In this document: piece after piece, positions 55,809 through 64,000 of the stretch
How positions within the stretch are numbered: the stretch's first letter is position 1
Layout of the letters: the number at the start of each line of letters is the position of its first letter
Origin: Shewanella mesophila
GTDB lineage: Bacteria; Pseudomonadota; Gammaproteobacteria; Enterobacterales; Shewanellaceae
DNA: 64,000 nucleotides
Assembly: GCF_019457515.1 (NCBI RefSeq)
Contig: NZ_CP080421.1
Span: 3,968,001 to 4,032,000 of the forward strand
Direction: 5' to 3'
Made by a program: the position numbers and the translations under genes
Notes under the pieces: generated by a model
Database searches by the model: none
What the model was told of the DNA's origin: nothing
Seen by the model: only the letters and a program-made list of their open reading frames with translations

Positions 55809-57233
55809 TTACTCAGACAAAAGCTCTTGTGCGCGTTGGAGGGTGATTAACTCTTCTGAGTTGGTGGTGACCTTAAGCACATTCTCTATCTGTAACACTA
55901 AAGATCGCCACAAAGGCGTAATCACTTCGAGTTCTCGCTCGCTGGCACGTTGGCGCGCTATCTTAAGTAACGCAGCGGAACCTACCACATCGATACGGCC
56001 TAAAATGCCATCGGCTAAGGCGATGCTTAACTCAATCATCGCAGGGACACTGTGACCATACTTGACCACTTCCCGCAGATAGCGCTCGGCAACGGTGAAG
56101 TCATCACCCAAAGAGTTCTCATTATTGAGCATCTGCTGAGCGCGATTTAACATCGCATCCAATTGCCCCTGCTCTGCTGCCTCAGCCATCCACTGTTCAC
56201 TCGCCAACGGATCGGCAATACAACCCTCTCCCCGGGCTAACATCAAGGCCAAATGATATTGTGCATGAGGAAATCCCGCTTGAGCCGCAGAGGAAATGTA
56301 GTGATAAGCCTGGGTATAATTTGCCTGCTGATAATACAGAACACCAAGGTTAGCCATCGCCTCCGATTGCTCTAAGGCGGCGGCAGCCTGTAAGTAATGT
56401 AGCGCATCAGTCTGACTGACTTCTATATGTTCGCCGCCCACTAAATAAAAATAGCCTAACAGTGCCATCGCATTAGCGACACCCACTTTAGCGGCGGCGA
56501 CAATCGCATTTTCACCGGCGACTCTATCCACCTCACCACTATAACCATGGAGCAGGCTCACGCCATGTTCATGCAAGGCATCTGGATAATGAGGTGCCGC
56601 TTGAGCAAACCAATATCCCGCTTGCTTAAAGCTGTTATCACTCTGGTTGACATTCGCTACCTGCTGCTCATTATCATCGAGAGCTTGCTCCTGCTCTCGC
56701 TGGATCAAGGCGCGAGTCTTCAGCGACATACCGACCAGATATTGCGCCTGATGATCATTTTCCATCACGGCGCGATAGCATAAGTCTCGACCAGCGATAG
56801 AATCGAAAGGCTCGAACTGATATCGCGGTGGCTCAGTTTGATGAAGCTGTCCATATAGATCGACCACAAGCTTAAGCAAACGCTCAATAGCACGCTCAGC
56901 GATCTCTTGCAGAGCGTCTGTGGTCAAATGATATTTTTCAGGATGAGCACCACGGTTACCATCACCACGGAGTCGATGCAAAGCACGAGTGACTCGAACA
57001 TTGATCACCCGCTCTCTATTTAGCGTTTCTATACGATCGTACAGATTGGGGCTGTCGAAAATAATGTGTTGTGGCTTAGCCAGACACTCAGTCAACTTAT
57101 GAGTAAAACTACGAATATGCAGCAGTGCTTGGGTTGGTACGTCACGCACATAACTCTTTGCGATGCGGTAATCATCTCCGAGCTCTGATGAAAATTGCGT
57201 AACAAGTTGGGTATCTGTCAGCACAGGTCGCAC
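55809..57233 (-). CDS. DUF4145-like N-terminal domain with Sel1 repeats
   Basis: 474 residues. The N-terminal about 125 residues are DUF4145/HEPN-like (LHRLRGDGNRGAHPE); residues about 195-410 contain several Sel1-type helical repeats (A-x-x-x-G-V-L-Y, W-x-x-x-A-A-E-Q-G). Such proteins act as scaffolds. A GTG at 57233 is the reported start, but one at 57224 has GGAG eight bases upstream and is equally likely. No partner gene is adjacent. Confidence 0.8.
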   Translation of the reverse strand: MRPVLTDTQLVTQFSSELGDDYRIAKSYVRDVPTQALLHIRSFTHKLTECLAKPQHIIFDSPNLYDRIETLNRERVINVRVTRALHRLRGDGNRGAHPEKYHLTTDALQEIAERAIERLLKLVVDLYGQLHQTEPPRYQFEPFDSIAGRDLCYRAVMENDHQAQYLVGMSLKTRALIQREQEQALDDNEQQVANVNQSDNSFKQAGYWFAQAAPHYPDALHEHGVSLLHGYSGEVDRVAGENAIVAAAKVGVANAMALLGYFYLVGGEHIEVSQTDALHYLQAAAALEQSEAMANLGVLYYQQANYTQAYHYISSAAQAGFPHAQYHLALMLARGEGCIADPLASEQWMAEAAEQGQLDAMLNRAQQMLNNENSLGDDFTVAERYLREVVKYGHSVPAMIELSIALADGILGRIDVVGSAALLKIARQRASERELEVITPLWRSLVLQIENVLKVTTNSEELITLQRAQELLSE

Positions 57234-57288
57234 TCCGCAAAGGTGACAAACAGGGCCTGATATTCAGACCCTGAAAACGCAATCGTCG

Positions 57289-58002
57289 TTAAACTTGCTC
57301 GTCGATATTCGGGCGAGAAACCATATACAAACGGAATAATGCCACGTTAACAAACAAGCCAAAGAACGCCACTATCACCTCAACAATCAACATTAAAGGT
57401 AAGCCCACCGACTCGGCCAGACTCGATAAGGTACCGCCTATCAGTGAAAACGGAATATAAAGCATTAATAGCAGAAGGGTTTTAAATGCAACAGGACCAC
57501 TAAATTTAAAACTTCCCTTGATCGCCGCCAGCGGCGTCAAACGCTCGACAACCACCATAAAATTTACGTAGGCTAAACGCGCAAATATATAGATACTCAT
57601 CACTAAGCCGATTAACCACAAGGGGCCAAACGCGGCAAACAACATCACAGGTGCGATAATTGCCATACCAGAGAAAACCCCAGCAAGCAGTAAACCAGGC
57701 ACAAAACTCAAGCTGGTCTTTAAAATCATCGCATTTGATGGCTCATGACCATGGGATCTCACTTCCATAAACAGAGTTAAAGAAGCAATTAACACAGAAA
57801 ATACGAGTAACAGCACTATCATAGCGGCCATATGTGAGGCGCCAAATTGTGGGTTCTCGAGATCGGCACTGTTAATCTCCATCCCTAACCACATTTGAAT
57901 CCCAACCTGAACAAACAGAATTGGCACAGTCAGAATGGCTAACTGACTAATATGATTGCGAAAGAAGTTATATGCTTCGGTCAAAATCGCTGATAATGAC
58001 AT
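57289..58002 (-). CDS. yciC: YciC-family inner-membrane protein (UPF0259)
   Basis: 237 residues from the ATG at 58002, with GGAAAG upstream; earlier in-frame ATGs lack a ribosome site. About six hydrophobic segments and the C-terminal ALFRLYMV block match E. coli YciC. Function is unknown. Confidence 0.82.
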   Translation of the reverse strand: MSLSAILTEAYNFFRNHISQLAILTVPILFVQVGIQMWLGMEINSADLENPQFGASHMAAMIVLLLVFSVLIASLTLFMEVRSHGHEPSNAMILKTSLSFVPGLLLAGVFSGMAIIAPVMLFAAFGPLWLIGLVMSIYIFARLAYVNFMVVVERLTPLAAIKGSFKFSGPVAFKTLLLLMLYIPFSLIGGTLSSLAESVGLPLMLIVEVIVAFFGLFVNVALFRLYMVSRPNIDEQV

Positions 58003-58167
58003 AGGTCTTTCCATTAGATAATTATAAACCAACCAGTAAGTCCGACAGGATACCGAAATTTCAAATTTAATGCACAACAGATGTCTAAAAATAGATACAA
58101 AATCTTGACCTAGTTGCGCTAAAATATCTGCCAAATTTGGAACTTTTTTACCATAGGATGGCTATAA

Positions 58168-58686
58168 ATGAAATTATCCACCGTTATTCCCGCTCTACTC
58201 GCAACACTGCTACTAAACGCACCCGTTTCAGCTGGGTGGTTTGATGACCTCACCAAAGAAGAGGAAACAAAGCCCGTTGCAGTTCAAACAGAAAATAACG
58301 ACCTTGTAGGCTCGGTGATGTCTCAGCTAGGTTTGAATCAATCTCAGGCAGAAGGTGGGCTTGGTAGTCTACTAACCCTAGCAAAATCAACCTTGGGCGG
58401 TGATAGCTTTGGGCCTATCGCTAGTGCGATCCCTGGCATTGATAGCTTATTGGGCGCAGCGCCTGCATTAGACAATGATTCAGGTATGTCTGGCTTATTA
58501 TCAAAAGCAGGCGACTTGGGCTCATCTTTACAAGGTGGCGCACAAGTATATGACTCATTTGAGAAACTCGGGATTTCAAAAGAGTTAGCTAAGCCTATGG
58601 TCGATATCGTTAAAGGTTATCTTGACGCAAATGCAGGTGCAGGTACCACAGATCTACTCATGCAAGGACTCGGTGCTATTTTATAA
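58168..58686 (+). CDS. Secreted DUF2780 protein
   Basis: 172 residues with a signal peptide (about 1-22). The glycine-rich VGSVMSQLGLNQSQAEGGLGSLLTLAK repeats and C-terminal LGISKELAKPMVDIVKGYL fit DUF2780, a periplasmic family of unknown function in Vibrio and Shewanella. It has its own AGGATGG ribosome site and a strong terminator. Confidence 0.85.
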   Translation: MKLSTVIPALLATLLLNAPVSAGWFDDLTKEEETKPVAVQTENNDLVGSVMSQLGLNQSQAEGGLGSLLTLAKSTLGGDSFGPIASAIPGIDSLLGAAPALDNDSGMSGLLSKAGDLGSSLQGGAQVYDSFEKLGISKELAKPMVDIVKGYLDANAGAGTTDLLMQGLGAIL

Positions 58687-58718
58687 TCCCGTCTGAGCGT
58701 AAGGTGTAGGTTAACATG

Positions 58719-58754
58719 AAAAAGAGTTCATCTTGTTAAGATGAACTCTTTTTT
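58719..58754 (+). terminator. Terminator of the DUF2780 gene
   Basis: AAAAAGAGTTCATCTT and AAGATGAACTCTTTTTT form a very long stem with a 4-base loop. Confidence 0.92.
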
Positions 58755-58798
58755 ATTATCAAGTTCTAAAAAAACATTGAGACTCAAATAAGGCATGA

Positions 58799-59248
58799 AT
58801 GATGATCGCGAAACTAAAACAATTTCTCAGCTCTCATATTGAGCCAATCTCAGCCGAAGAGCAGGCCAAACATCTACATCTAGCGGCTATAAGTCTGTTG
58901 TTAGAGGTGGTCTACGCCGATGAAACCCTAGACGATACGGAAGCCAAACTCCTACCAGAGATGCTCGCAACTTCACTCTCCTTGAGCCCCTCAGAGGTGG
59001 AAACCTTGATAGATGAAGCCAAAGCCATCCAAGGTAATTCGACCTCACTCTATGAATTTACCAAGGAGATCAACTCACAATGCTCTATCGAGCAGAAACA
59101 GCAACTGATCTTGGCGATGTGGAAACTTGCTTACGCTGACGGAAAGCTATGTCGTTATGAAGACCAGATCATACGCCGTACTGCCGAGCTATTACATTTA
59201 AAGCACAGCGAATTGATCCAGATGCGCAACGTGGCAATATCAAGTTAA
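58799..59248 (+). CDS. TerB-like protein
   Basis: 149 residues, all helical, with the two acidic TerB motifs VVYADETLDDTEAKLL and LAYADGKLCRYEDQII. TerB-like domains bind metal and occur in stress and envelope proteins. There are no ter partners nearby, so tellurite resistance is not implied. Confidence 0.8.
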   Translation: MMIAKLKQFLSSHIEPISAEEQAKHLHLAAISLLLEVVYADETLDDTEAKLLPEMLATSLSLSPSEVETLIDEAKAIQGNSTSLYEFTKEINSQCSIEQKQQLILAMWKLAYADGKLCRYEDQIIRRTAELLHLKHSELIQMRNVAISS

Positions 59249-59360
59249 CAGCCAGAGTAGACTCGCTCGCCAGCCCAGGCGGCTCAGCACTTTTACCTCT
59301 TAATGACCTCACAATGGGGTGATCACTTGTGCGCTACAACACCCTGAGTCGATCACATTC

Positions 59361-59378
59361 TTATACTGATTGGTATAA
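59361..59378. repeat. 18-base repeat, left copy
   Basis: TTATACTGATTGGTATAA, exact reverse complement of 60188-60205. The two flank the methyltransferase gene at 59401-60162. Confidence 0.8.
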
Positions 59379-59400
59379 CTTAACTAAAACATCCACTACA

Positions 59401-60162
59401 TCACTTTTTAAATTTCAGAACATAGCGATTGGTCTTGCCTTTGACCGACTTATCGAAGACGCTTTGAGTCATGGGATCTTGAGGGTTTTCAAGCAGTGAT
59501 AGCGAATCTACGAGGGTAAATCCTGCTTGTTGCATCAGCTCAATCACATGAACTTTAGCTAAGCGATGCAGGCGATGAGCGGTTTCAACACCACTGCCAG
59601 TAATCGCATCATGATCTATGATGGCAACCAAGCCTCCGGGCTTGAGACTGTCATAGAGATGCTCAACGAGTCTAACCCTATCGATCGCAGGCCAATCCGC
59701 TTCATGATAAAACATGTCATGGAAACCTAAGATAAAAAAGACGCTGTCGAAGCTATTTTCCTTGAACGCCAAGTCGTCGGCTTCGCTCACCAACACCTCC
59801 ACATTTGAGAAGCGATCGGAATAATTACGTTCGGCCAACTCCGCTTTTGCATAGGGCAGATAAGCTTGATTGTTGTGTACCAGTACGCTTCCCTCCTCTC
59901 CCACTACGCGAGATAAAAGTTCGCTGTAATATCCACCACCCGAAAACAGATCTAATACTTGCTGACCTGGTTTGATATCGTAAAAAGCCAAGATCTCACC
60001 TGGATGCCTATCTGGATCTCGCAACTTATCACGTTCCAGTCGCTCTGGTGCATTCACTGCGGCCGTGATCGCTTCACTCTGCGCAGTGGCATAACTTTGG
60101 CTAGTCATACTCGCCATCACTCCCCCCATCAAACACAATAAAATTCCCCAAGATATTTTCAC
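59401..60162 (-). CDS. Predicted exported class I methyltransferase-fold protein
   Basis: 253 residues from a GTG at 60162, with GAGGAG upstream. A signal peptide (about 1-25: GILLCLMGGVMASM) precedes a methyltransferase fold with VLDLFSGGGYYSELLSRVVG and DHDAITGSGVET. A SAM-type enzyme in the periplasm is odd because SAM is not there; such proteins are nevertheless widespread. Exact inverted 18-base repeats stand on both sides. Confidence 0.8.
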   Translation of the reverse strand: MKISWGILLCLMGGVMASMTSQSYATAQSEAITAAVNAPERLERDKLRDPDRHPGEILAFYDIKPGQQVLDLFSGGGYYSELLSRVVGEEGSVLVHNNQAYLPYAKAELAERNYSDRFSNVEVLVSEADDLAFKENSFDSVFFILGFHDMFYHEADWPAIDRVRLVEHLYDSLKPGGLVAIIDHDAITGSGVETAHRLHRLAKVHVIELMQQAGFTLVDSLSLLENPQDPMTQSVFDKSVKGKTNRYVLKFKK

Positions 60163-60187
60163 AACAATCGCTCCTCAATTTTTGTAT

Positions 60188-60205
60188 TTATACCAATCAG
60201 TATAA
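60188..60205. repeat. 18-base repeat, right copy
   Basis: TTATACCAATCAGTATAA, exact inverted copy of 59361-59378, located 26 bases upstream of the methyltransferase start. It probably overlaps the promoter. Confidence 0.8.
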
Positions 60206-60394
60206 AGATGAGATTACACCTGAAACTCACACAAGGTGTTAACAATATGTAATAAAAAGTATCTTACTAAGATATCTACAGGCTTGTATCTGTTGAAAAC
60301 CGACCAGTACCTAAAGTTAGCAACGCAACGAACACGTCAGCGCCCACTAATGTGTAGGCGCTGGGGATTATCTTAGGTTGAGACTTCTGATAGT

Positions 60395-61657
60395 TTAGAT
60401 ATTGGCTAAAGCGAGTTGTTTGCGAACATGGTGAACCTTTTGCCACCAAAGCAAAGGCGCAACAACCAGAGTGAGTATGACGGCGTAGAGCATATTCGTC
60501 CCTAACGCGATGGCCATCATCAGGCAAAACAACACCCCACAAATGACTAATGGCAGATAACGTTTGCTCAGCAGTTTTGCCGCTGCCAGCATTGCCGCAA
60601 AATAGATGATGACAAAAATACCGTTCGTCCAGGCGATCAAATGCTCCAGTTCTTGGCCAAACAGATAGGTGAGTACGATCACCCCTGCCATAGTCAACAA
60701 TACCGCAATCAATGCCCTTACTGGTACACTGTGTTGATTGAGTTGATCGAAATAACGAGGCAAAACACCTTCACGACTAAAACTCCAAATCAATCTGGCT
60801 ACGCTGGCGGTATAGACATTTACCGTCGACAAACCACCAGCAATGCCCAGCACTCCGATGATCTGTGCACCATAACCACCAACGAGCTGGTCAAAGGCGA
60901 CAACCATAGCTAAACCATCGGTTGGCGGCACAAATAACAACAGGAGGGTACAGGCAACATAAACGAGTCCGACTAGGACGGTGCCAATAATCATTGAGGG
61001 CAGCATATCTCGATTGGGATTTTTAAAATCGCCTGCAAGATGGGTCATCGCCTCAATACCGAGAAAACTCCAAAAAGCGATACCAGCCGCCGCCATCACT
61101 AAACTCATATCACTGCTTGCCGTAGGCACAGCTAGCTCAAGGTCGCTTAAATTTGCTCCACCTGCACCAAACATCACTACTACAACCGTAACGATAGCGA
61201 GTGTTAGGGCAAATTGCAGCTTGGCAGACACTTGAATCCCCTTTAGATTGATCGCGAGTAGCAGGACCAACAGCATCAACTCGATCAACACTTGCTTCCA
61301 ACCCGATAGCGGAACCAGCTCATTAACGAACTGAAACGTCATCATAATCGCAGCGGGTGCGCCAAGGGGAACCACTAAAAGGAAAATCAGCCCTATTGTT
61401 CGACCCAGCGTGCGGCCAAAGGCTTTTTCGACAAAATAAGCAGGCCCCGCAGCATGGGGAAACACACCCGCTAGACGACCAAAGACCAAAGTAACCGGAA
61501 TGATGGCCAAGGTAAGAAATATCCAGGTAAGCAATGCGCCCGAACCAGCTAATGCGATAGTCATCTGAGGAAGAATAAACACCCCAGTGCCTAACAAAGT
61601 GGTGGCCATTAGGCCTGCGCCCTGCAAACGACCTATGGAGCCTTGGATCTGGTTCAT
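60395..61657 (-). CDS. yjeH: Amino-acid exporter YjeH (APC family)
   Basis: 420 residues with about twelve membrane helices. The start QGSIGRLQGAGLMATTLLGTGVFILPQ parallels E. coli YjeH, which exports methionine and branched-chain amino acids. The divergent Lrp-type regulator at 61816 probably controls it in response to an amino acid. Confidence 0.87.
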   Translation of the reverse strand: MNQIQGSIGRLQGAGLMATTLLGTGVFILPQMTIALAGSGALLTWIFLTLAIIPVTLVFGRLAGVFPHAAGPAYFVEKAFGRTLGRTIGLIFLLVVPLGAPAAIMMTFQFVNELVPLSGWKQVLIELMLLVLLLAINLKGIQVSAKLQFALTLAIVTVVVVMFGAGGANLSDLELAVPTASSDMSLVMAAAGIAFWSFLGIEAMTHLAGDFKNPNRDMLPSMIIGTVLVGLVYVACTLLLLFVPPTDGLAMVVAFDQLVGGYGAQIIGVLGIAGGLSTVNVYTASVARLIWSFSREGVLPRYFDQLNQHSVPVRALIAVLLTMAGVIVLTYLFGQELEHLIAWTNGIFVIIYFAAMLAAAKLLSKRYLPLVICGVLFCLMMAIALGTNMLYAVILTLVVAPLLWWQKVHHVRKQLALANI

Positions 61658-61815
61658 CTTCTTATCTACTAGGGTTATTAATGGCTTTAGTATAGACTGT
61701 TCCGCAAGAACAAACTGTCACACCATTCCGACGAAGCCATGCCGATAACCAGCATTTTAACGGAATTTTCAGAATAAACCGACAATTCGTCGCCTTATTA
61801 CAGAGAGAACCGATC

Positions 61816-62244
61816 TTGGACAAATTCGATCAGGCAATCATCACAGCACTGAGACAAGATGCCAGACAAAGCGTTTCCAGTATCGCTGACACCGTGAGCC
61901 TATCTCGAAGCGCGGTTTCAGAGCGGATAAAAAAGCTCGAACAGACAGGAATTATTCGCGGCTATCAGGTTTTACTCAGTGAATCTCAAAAAGAGGGAGT
62001 TTCCGCTTATTTTGAGATCCAACATCGCTGCCCGCGCTGCGCCGATGTCGTTCATGTATTTCAGGCCATACCCGAAGTTGTCACCTGCCGCGGAATTACT
62101 GGCGATATGGATCTACTCGTCTATGTCCAAGCTGAGTCGATGCGACGATTGCATGAGATCAGAGAGTATATCGATGCCCAAACCGATATCATCAAGATAA
62201 AAACCCATGTCGTAATGAGCGAGTGGATCGACAACAGAGGTTAG
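61816..62244 (+). CDS. Lrp/AsnC-family transcriptional regulator
   Basis: 142 residues from a TTG at 61816. Helix-turn-helix: SVSSIADTVSLSRSAVSERIKKLEQTGII, then a ligand domain (ITGDMDLLVYVQAESMRRLHEI). It is divergent from yjeH, the likely target. Two cysteine pairs (RCPRCADV) in the linker are unusual. Confidence 0.88.
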   Translation: MDKFDQAIITALRQDARQSVSSIADTVSLSRSAVSERIKKLEQTGIIRGYQVLLSESQKEGVSAYFEIQHRCPRCADVVHVFQAIPEVVTCRGITGDMDLLVYVQAESMRRLHEIREYIDAQTDIIKIKTHVVMSEWIDNRG

Positions 62245-62363
62245 TGAGTTCCATTAGCTGGTTAAGCCGCGAATTTGGCTTTCATTAACAGTTTAGCCAC
62301 TCAGTTTCCCTTAAAATTAAGTTAAAGATAAACTAGTGCAATCATTACCTTGGCCAAACAATT

Positions 62364-64000
62364 ATGCAGATTGAAAAAACAGCCGAATTGAATCTACTTT
62401 GGGGTTCACTCATTTTAGAAGAACTTGCTCGCCTTGGTGTCCAGCACATCTGTATGGCACCGGGATCTCGCTCAACGCCATTAACACTTGCGGCAGCAAA
62501 ACAGACGAAATTGAAGCAACATCTGCATTTCGATGAACGTGGATTAGCCTTTAAGGCGCTAGGGTTAGCCAAGGCAAGCTGTGCCCCCGTGGCTATCATT
62601 ACCACCTCAGGAACCGCCGTCGCTAATCTTTATCCTGCAATCGTCGAAGCCTGGTTAACTCAGGTACCATTGATTGTATTGTCGGGCGACCGACCACCTG
62701 AATTGCTCGACTGCGGTGCTAATCAAGCGATCGTTCAACCTGCAATTTTTGCCAACTATGCTCAGCAGGTAAATCTACCGACTCCCGATCTGAGCATTCG
62801 ACCGGAAGCACTGCTGACCACCTTAGATGCGGCTATCACCAATCAAACTCAACCCGTACATATTAATTGTATGTACCGTGAGCCACTTTATCCTGGCACC
62901 ATGAGCGCAGACTTTACCGACTATTTAAGCACACTGGGGAATTGGCAACATACCTCATCGCCTTATACTCAATATGCCAAGACTCACCTAGAGAGCGCGC
63001 CTACCTCTGATGCGCTGGCGAGATTTGTTCACGGAAAAGGCGTTATCGTCGTTGGCACCCTAACGCCACAACAACAGCCCCAACTCATTGTCGAGTTCGC
63101 GCACAAGCTTGGATGGCCACTGCTGACGGATGCTCAATCTCAACTGAGACAGCATGGTGCGGCCATAGGGAATATTGATCAATTACTGTTACAGCCCAAA
63201 GCCAGGGCACTATTGCAACAGGCCGATAAGGTATTAGTATTCGGTGGACGTTTATTGTCTAAACGCCTGATTAATTATCTAGATGAGCAAAAGTGGAAAA
63301 GCTACTGGCAAGTGTTACCCCAGCAGCAAAGGCTAGATCCAAGCCACAGTGCAAAACAGATCTGGCTAAGTTCATTAAGCTCTTTTACCTCACTACCTTG
63401 GCCACGCTCTTCTGAAGCCAATTGGGCCGCGCCGTTGATCGAGGTGAATGAAAGATTAGCCACCCTGTTTGAGCGGCAAATCGACCAAGGTGAATTTGGC
63501 GAAGCCCAAGTTATCCGTGCCATTGCGAGTCAGACAGATCAACAGTTATTTATTGGTAACAGCTTGCCCGTAAGACTATATGATATGTATGCGCCAATCA
63601 CTTCGGCGGCAGCCTCTGTCTACACTAACCGTGGCGCATCGGGTATCGATGGCTTGCTGGCGACCGCCTGTGGCATTGCCGCCCATAAGAAACAGCCAAC
63701 AACCCTTATCATTGGCGACCTGTCTCAATTACATGATCTGAATTCATTAGCCATTGCAGCCAAACAATCGAGCCCGTTAGTCATAGTGATCCTTAACAAT
63801 GATGGCGGCAATATTTTCAACCTATTACCTGTACCCGATGAGAAACTGCGTAGTGATTATTACCGGCTATCCCACGGTTTTGAGTTTGGTTACGGCGCAG
63901 CTATGTTCGGTATTGCCTACAACCAAATCGATGATATTGTCAGCTTCAATGAGGTCTATCGTGATGCCCTCGCCCACAATGGCCCATCGGTAATAGAGGT
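62364..64000 (+). CDS. menD: MenD, SEPHCHC synthase (5' part)
   Basis: At least 545 residues, open at the window end. MenD (about 570 residues) joins isochorismate and 2-oxoglutarate in menaquinone synthesis and uses thiamine diphosphate. HICMAPGSRSTPLTLAA, FDERGLAFKALGLAKAS and the VIVTTSGTAVANLYPAIVEA-like stretch are hallmarks. Menaquinone matters here because the flavoprotein/cytochrome pathway probably draws electrons from it. Confidence 0.95.
   Translation, partial: MQIEKTAELNLLWGSLILEELARLGVQHICMAPGSRSTPLTLAAAKQTKLKQHLHFDERGLAFKALGLAKASCAPVAIITTSGTAVANLYPAIVEAWLTQVPLIVLSGDRPPELLDCGANQAIVQPAIFANYAQQVNLPTPDLSIRPEALLTTLDAAITNQTQPVHINCMYREPLYPGTMSADFTDYLSTLGNWQHTSSPYTQYAKTHLESAPTSDALARFVHGKGVIVVGTLTPQQQPQLIVEFAHKLGWPLLTDAQSQLRQHGAAIGNIDQLLLQPKARALLQQADKVLVFGGRLLSKRLINYLDEQKWKSYWQVLPQQQRLDPSHSAKQIWLSSLSSFTSLPWPRSSEANWAAPLIEVNERLATLFERQIDQGEFGEAQVIRAIASQTDQQLFIGNSLPVRLYDMYAPITSAAASVYTNRGASGIDGLLATACGIAAHKKQPTTLIIGDLSQLHDLNSLAIAAKQSSPLVIVILNNDGGNIFNLLPVPDEKLRSDYYRLSHGFEFGYGAAMFGIAYNQIDDIVSFNEVYRDALAHNGPSVIE

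Noticed and set aside
58799..59248. Tellurite resistance from the TerB-like gene
   Set aside because: The terC, terD and terZ partners are absent; a TerB-like fold alone does not support that role.
1..64000. CRISPR arrays, tRNA and rRNA genes
   Set aside because: No regularly spaced direct repeats and no cloverleaf or rRNA-like stretch was noticed on reading; a tRNAscan or Rfam search would settle it.

Overview
The window reads as chromosome of a marine-type Shewanella (or a very close gammaproteobacterium). Supporting signs are the glnA / ntrBC arrangement, a PrnB/IDO-like plus kynureninase-like pair, a periplasmic flavoprotein with a separate small tetraheme cytochrome, YjjI/YjjW, paired M16 peptidases, an APC transporter next to an Lrp regulator, and menD. 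Gene density is high on both strands. I saw no tRNA, rRNA, CRISPR array, prophage or complete insertion sequence. The first gene (glnA) and last gene (menD) are cut by the window edges.

Layout. 0-8.7 kb: nitrogen control (glnA end, glnL with two overlapping NtrC palindromes in front, glnG), interrupted by an M14 peptidase, ppnP, a heme-dioxygenase-like/kynureninase-like operon with a divergent Lrp regulator, and a DUF4124 protein. 8.5-12.2 kb: a tiny 50-residue gene divergent from a LysR regulator, then a secreted alpha/beta hydrolase with a lipoprotein. 12.2-17.3 kb: TetR - membrane fusion protein - RND pump operon. 17.5-21.2 kb: cation efflux gene, then cpxP divergent from cpxRA with CpxR boxes between. 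21.2-22.8 kb: divergent TetR and LysR regulators.

22.9-32.2 kb is the most interesting part. It holds a chemoreceptor, a porin, a DddY-type periplasmic DMSP lyase, a tetraheme cytochrome c, a Tat-exported fumarate-reductase-like flavoprotein, a LysR regulator and an AcuI-type acryloyl-CoA reductase. Together they suggest a route in which DMSP crosses the outer membrane, is split to DMS and acrylate in the periplasm, and the acrylate serves as respiratory electron acceptor, with AcuI detoxifying what enters the cytoplasm. Four copies of one palindrome (TTGGAAY-NN-RTTCCAA type) lie in front of the chemoreceptor, lyase, flavoprotein and LysR genes. This suggests one regulon that includes chemotaxis.

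32.3-38.7 kb: AcoR-like sigma-54 activator, divergent aldehyde dehydrogenase with a -24/-12 promoter, and the glycyl radical enzyme YjjI with its activase YjjW. 38.7-42.3 kb: an AT-rich accessory island. It has two unusual genes (an HsdS-like target-recognition domain fused to a HEPN-like domain, and a DUF2971 protein), both with TTG starts, lying between oppositely oriented copies of an interspersed repeat. 42.3-64 kb: ordinary chromosome with a thiol dioxygenase, LysR regulators, trmL, paired M16 peptidases, methyltransferases, a GGDEF-EAL protein, a DTW-domain enzyme, a Bcr/CflA exporter, a DUF4145-Sel1 protein, YciC, DUF2780, TerB-like, YjeH, an Lrp regulator and menD.
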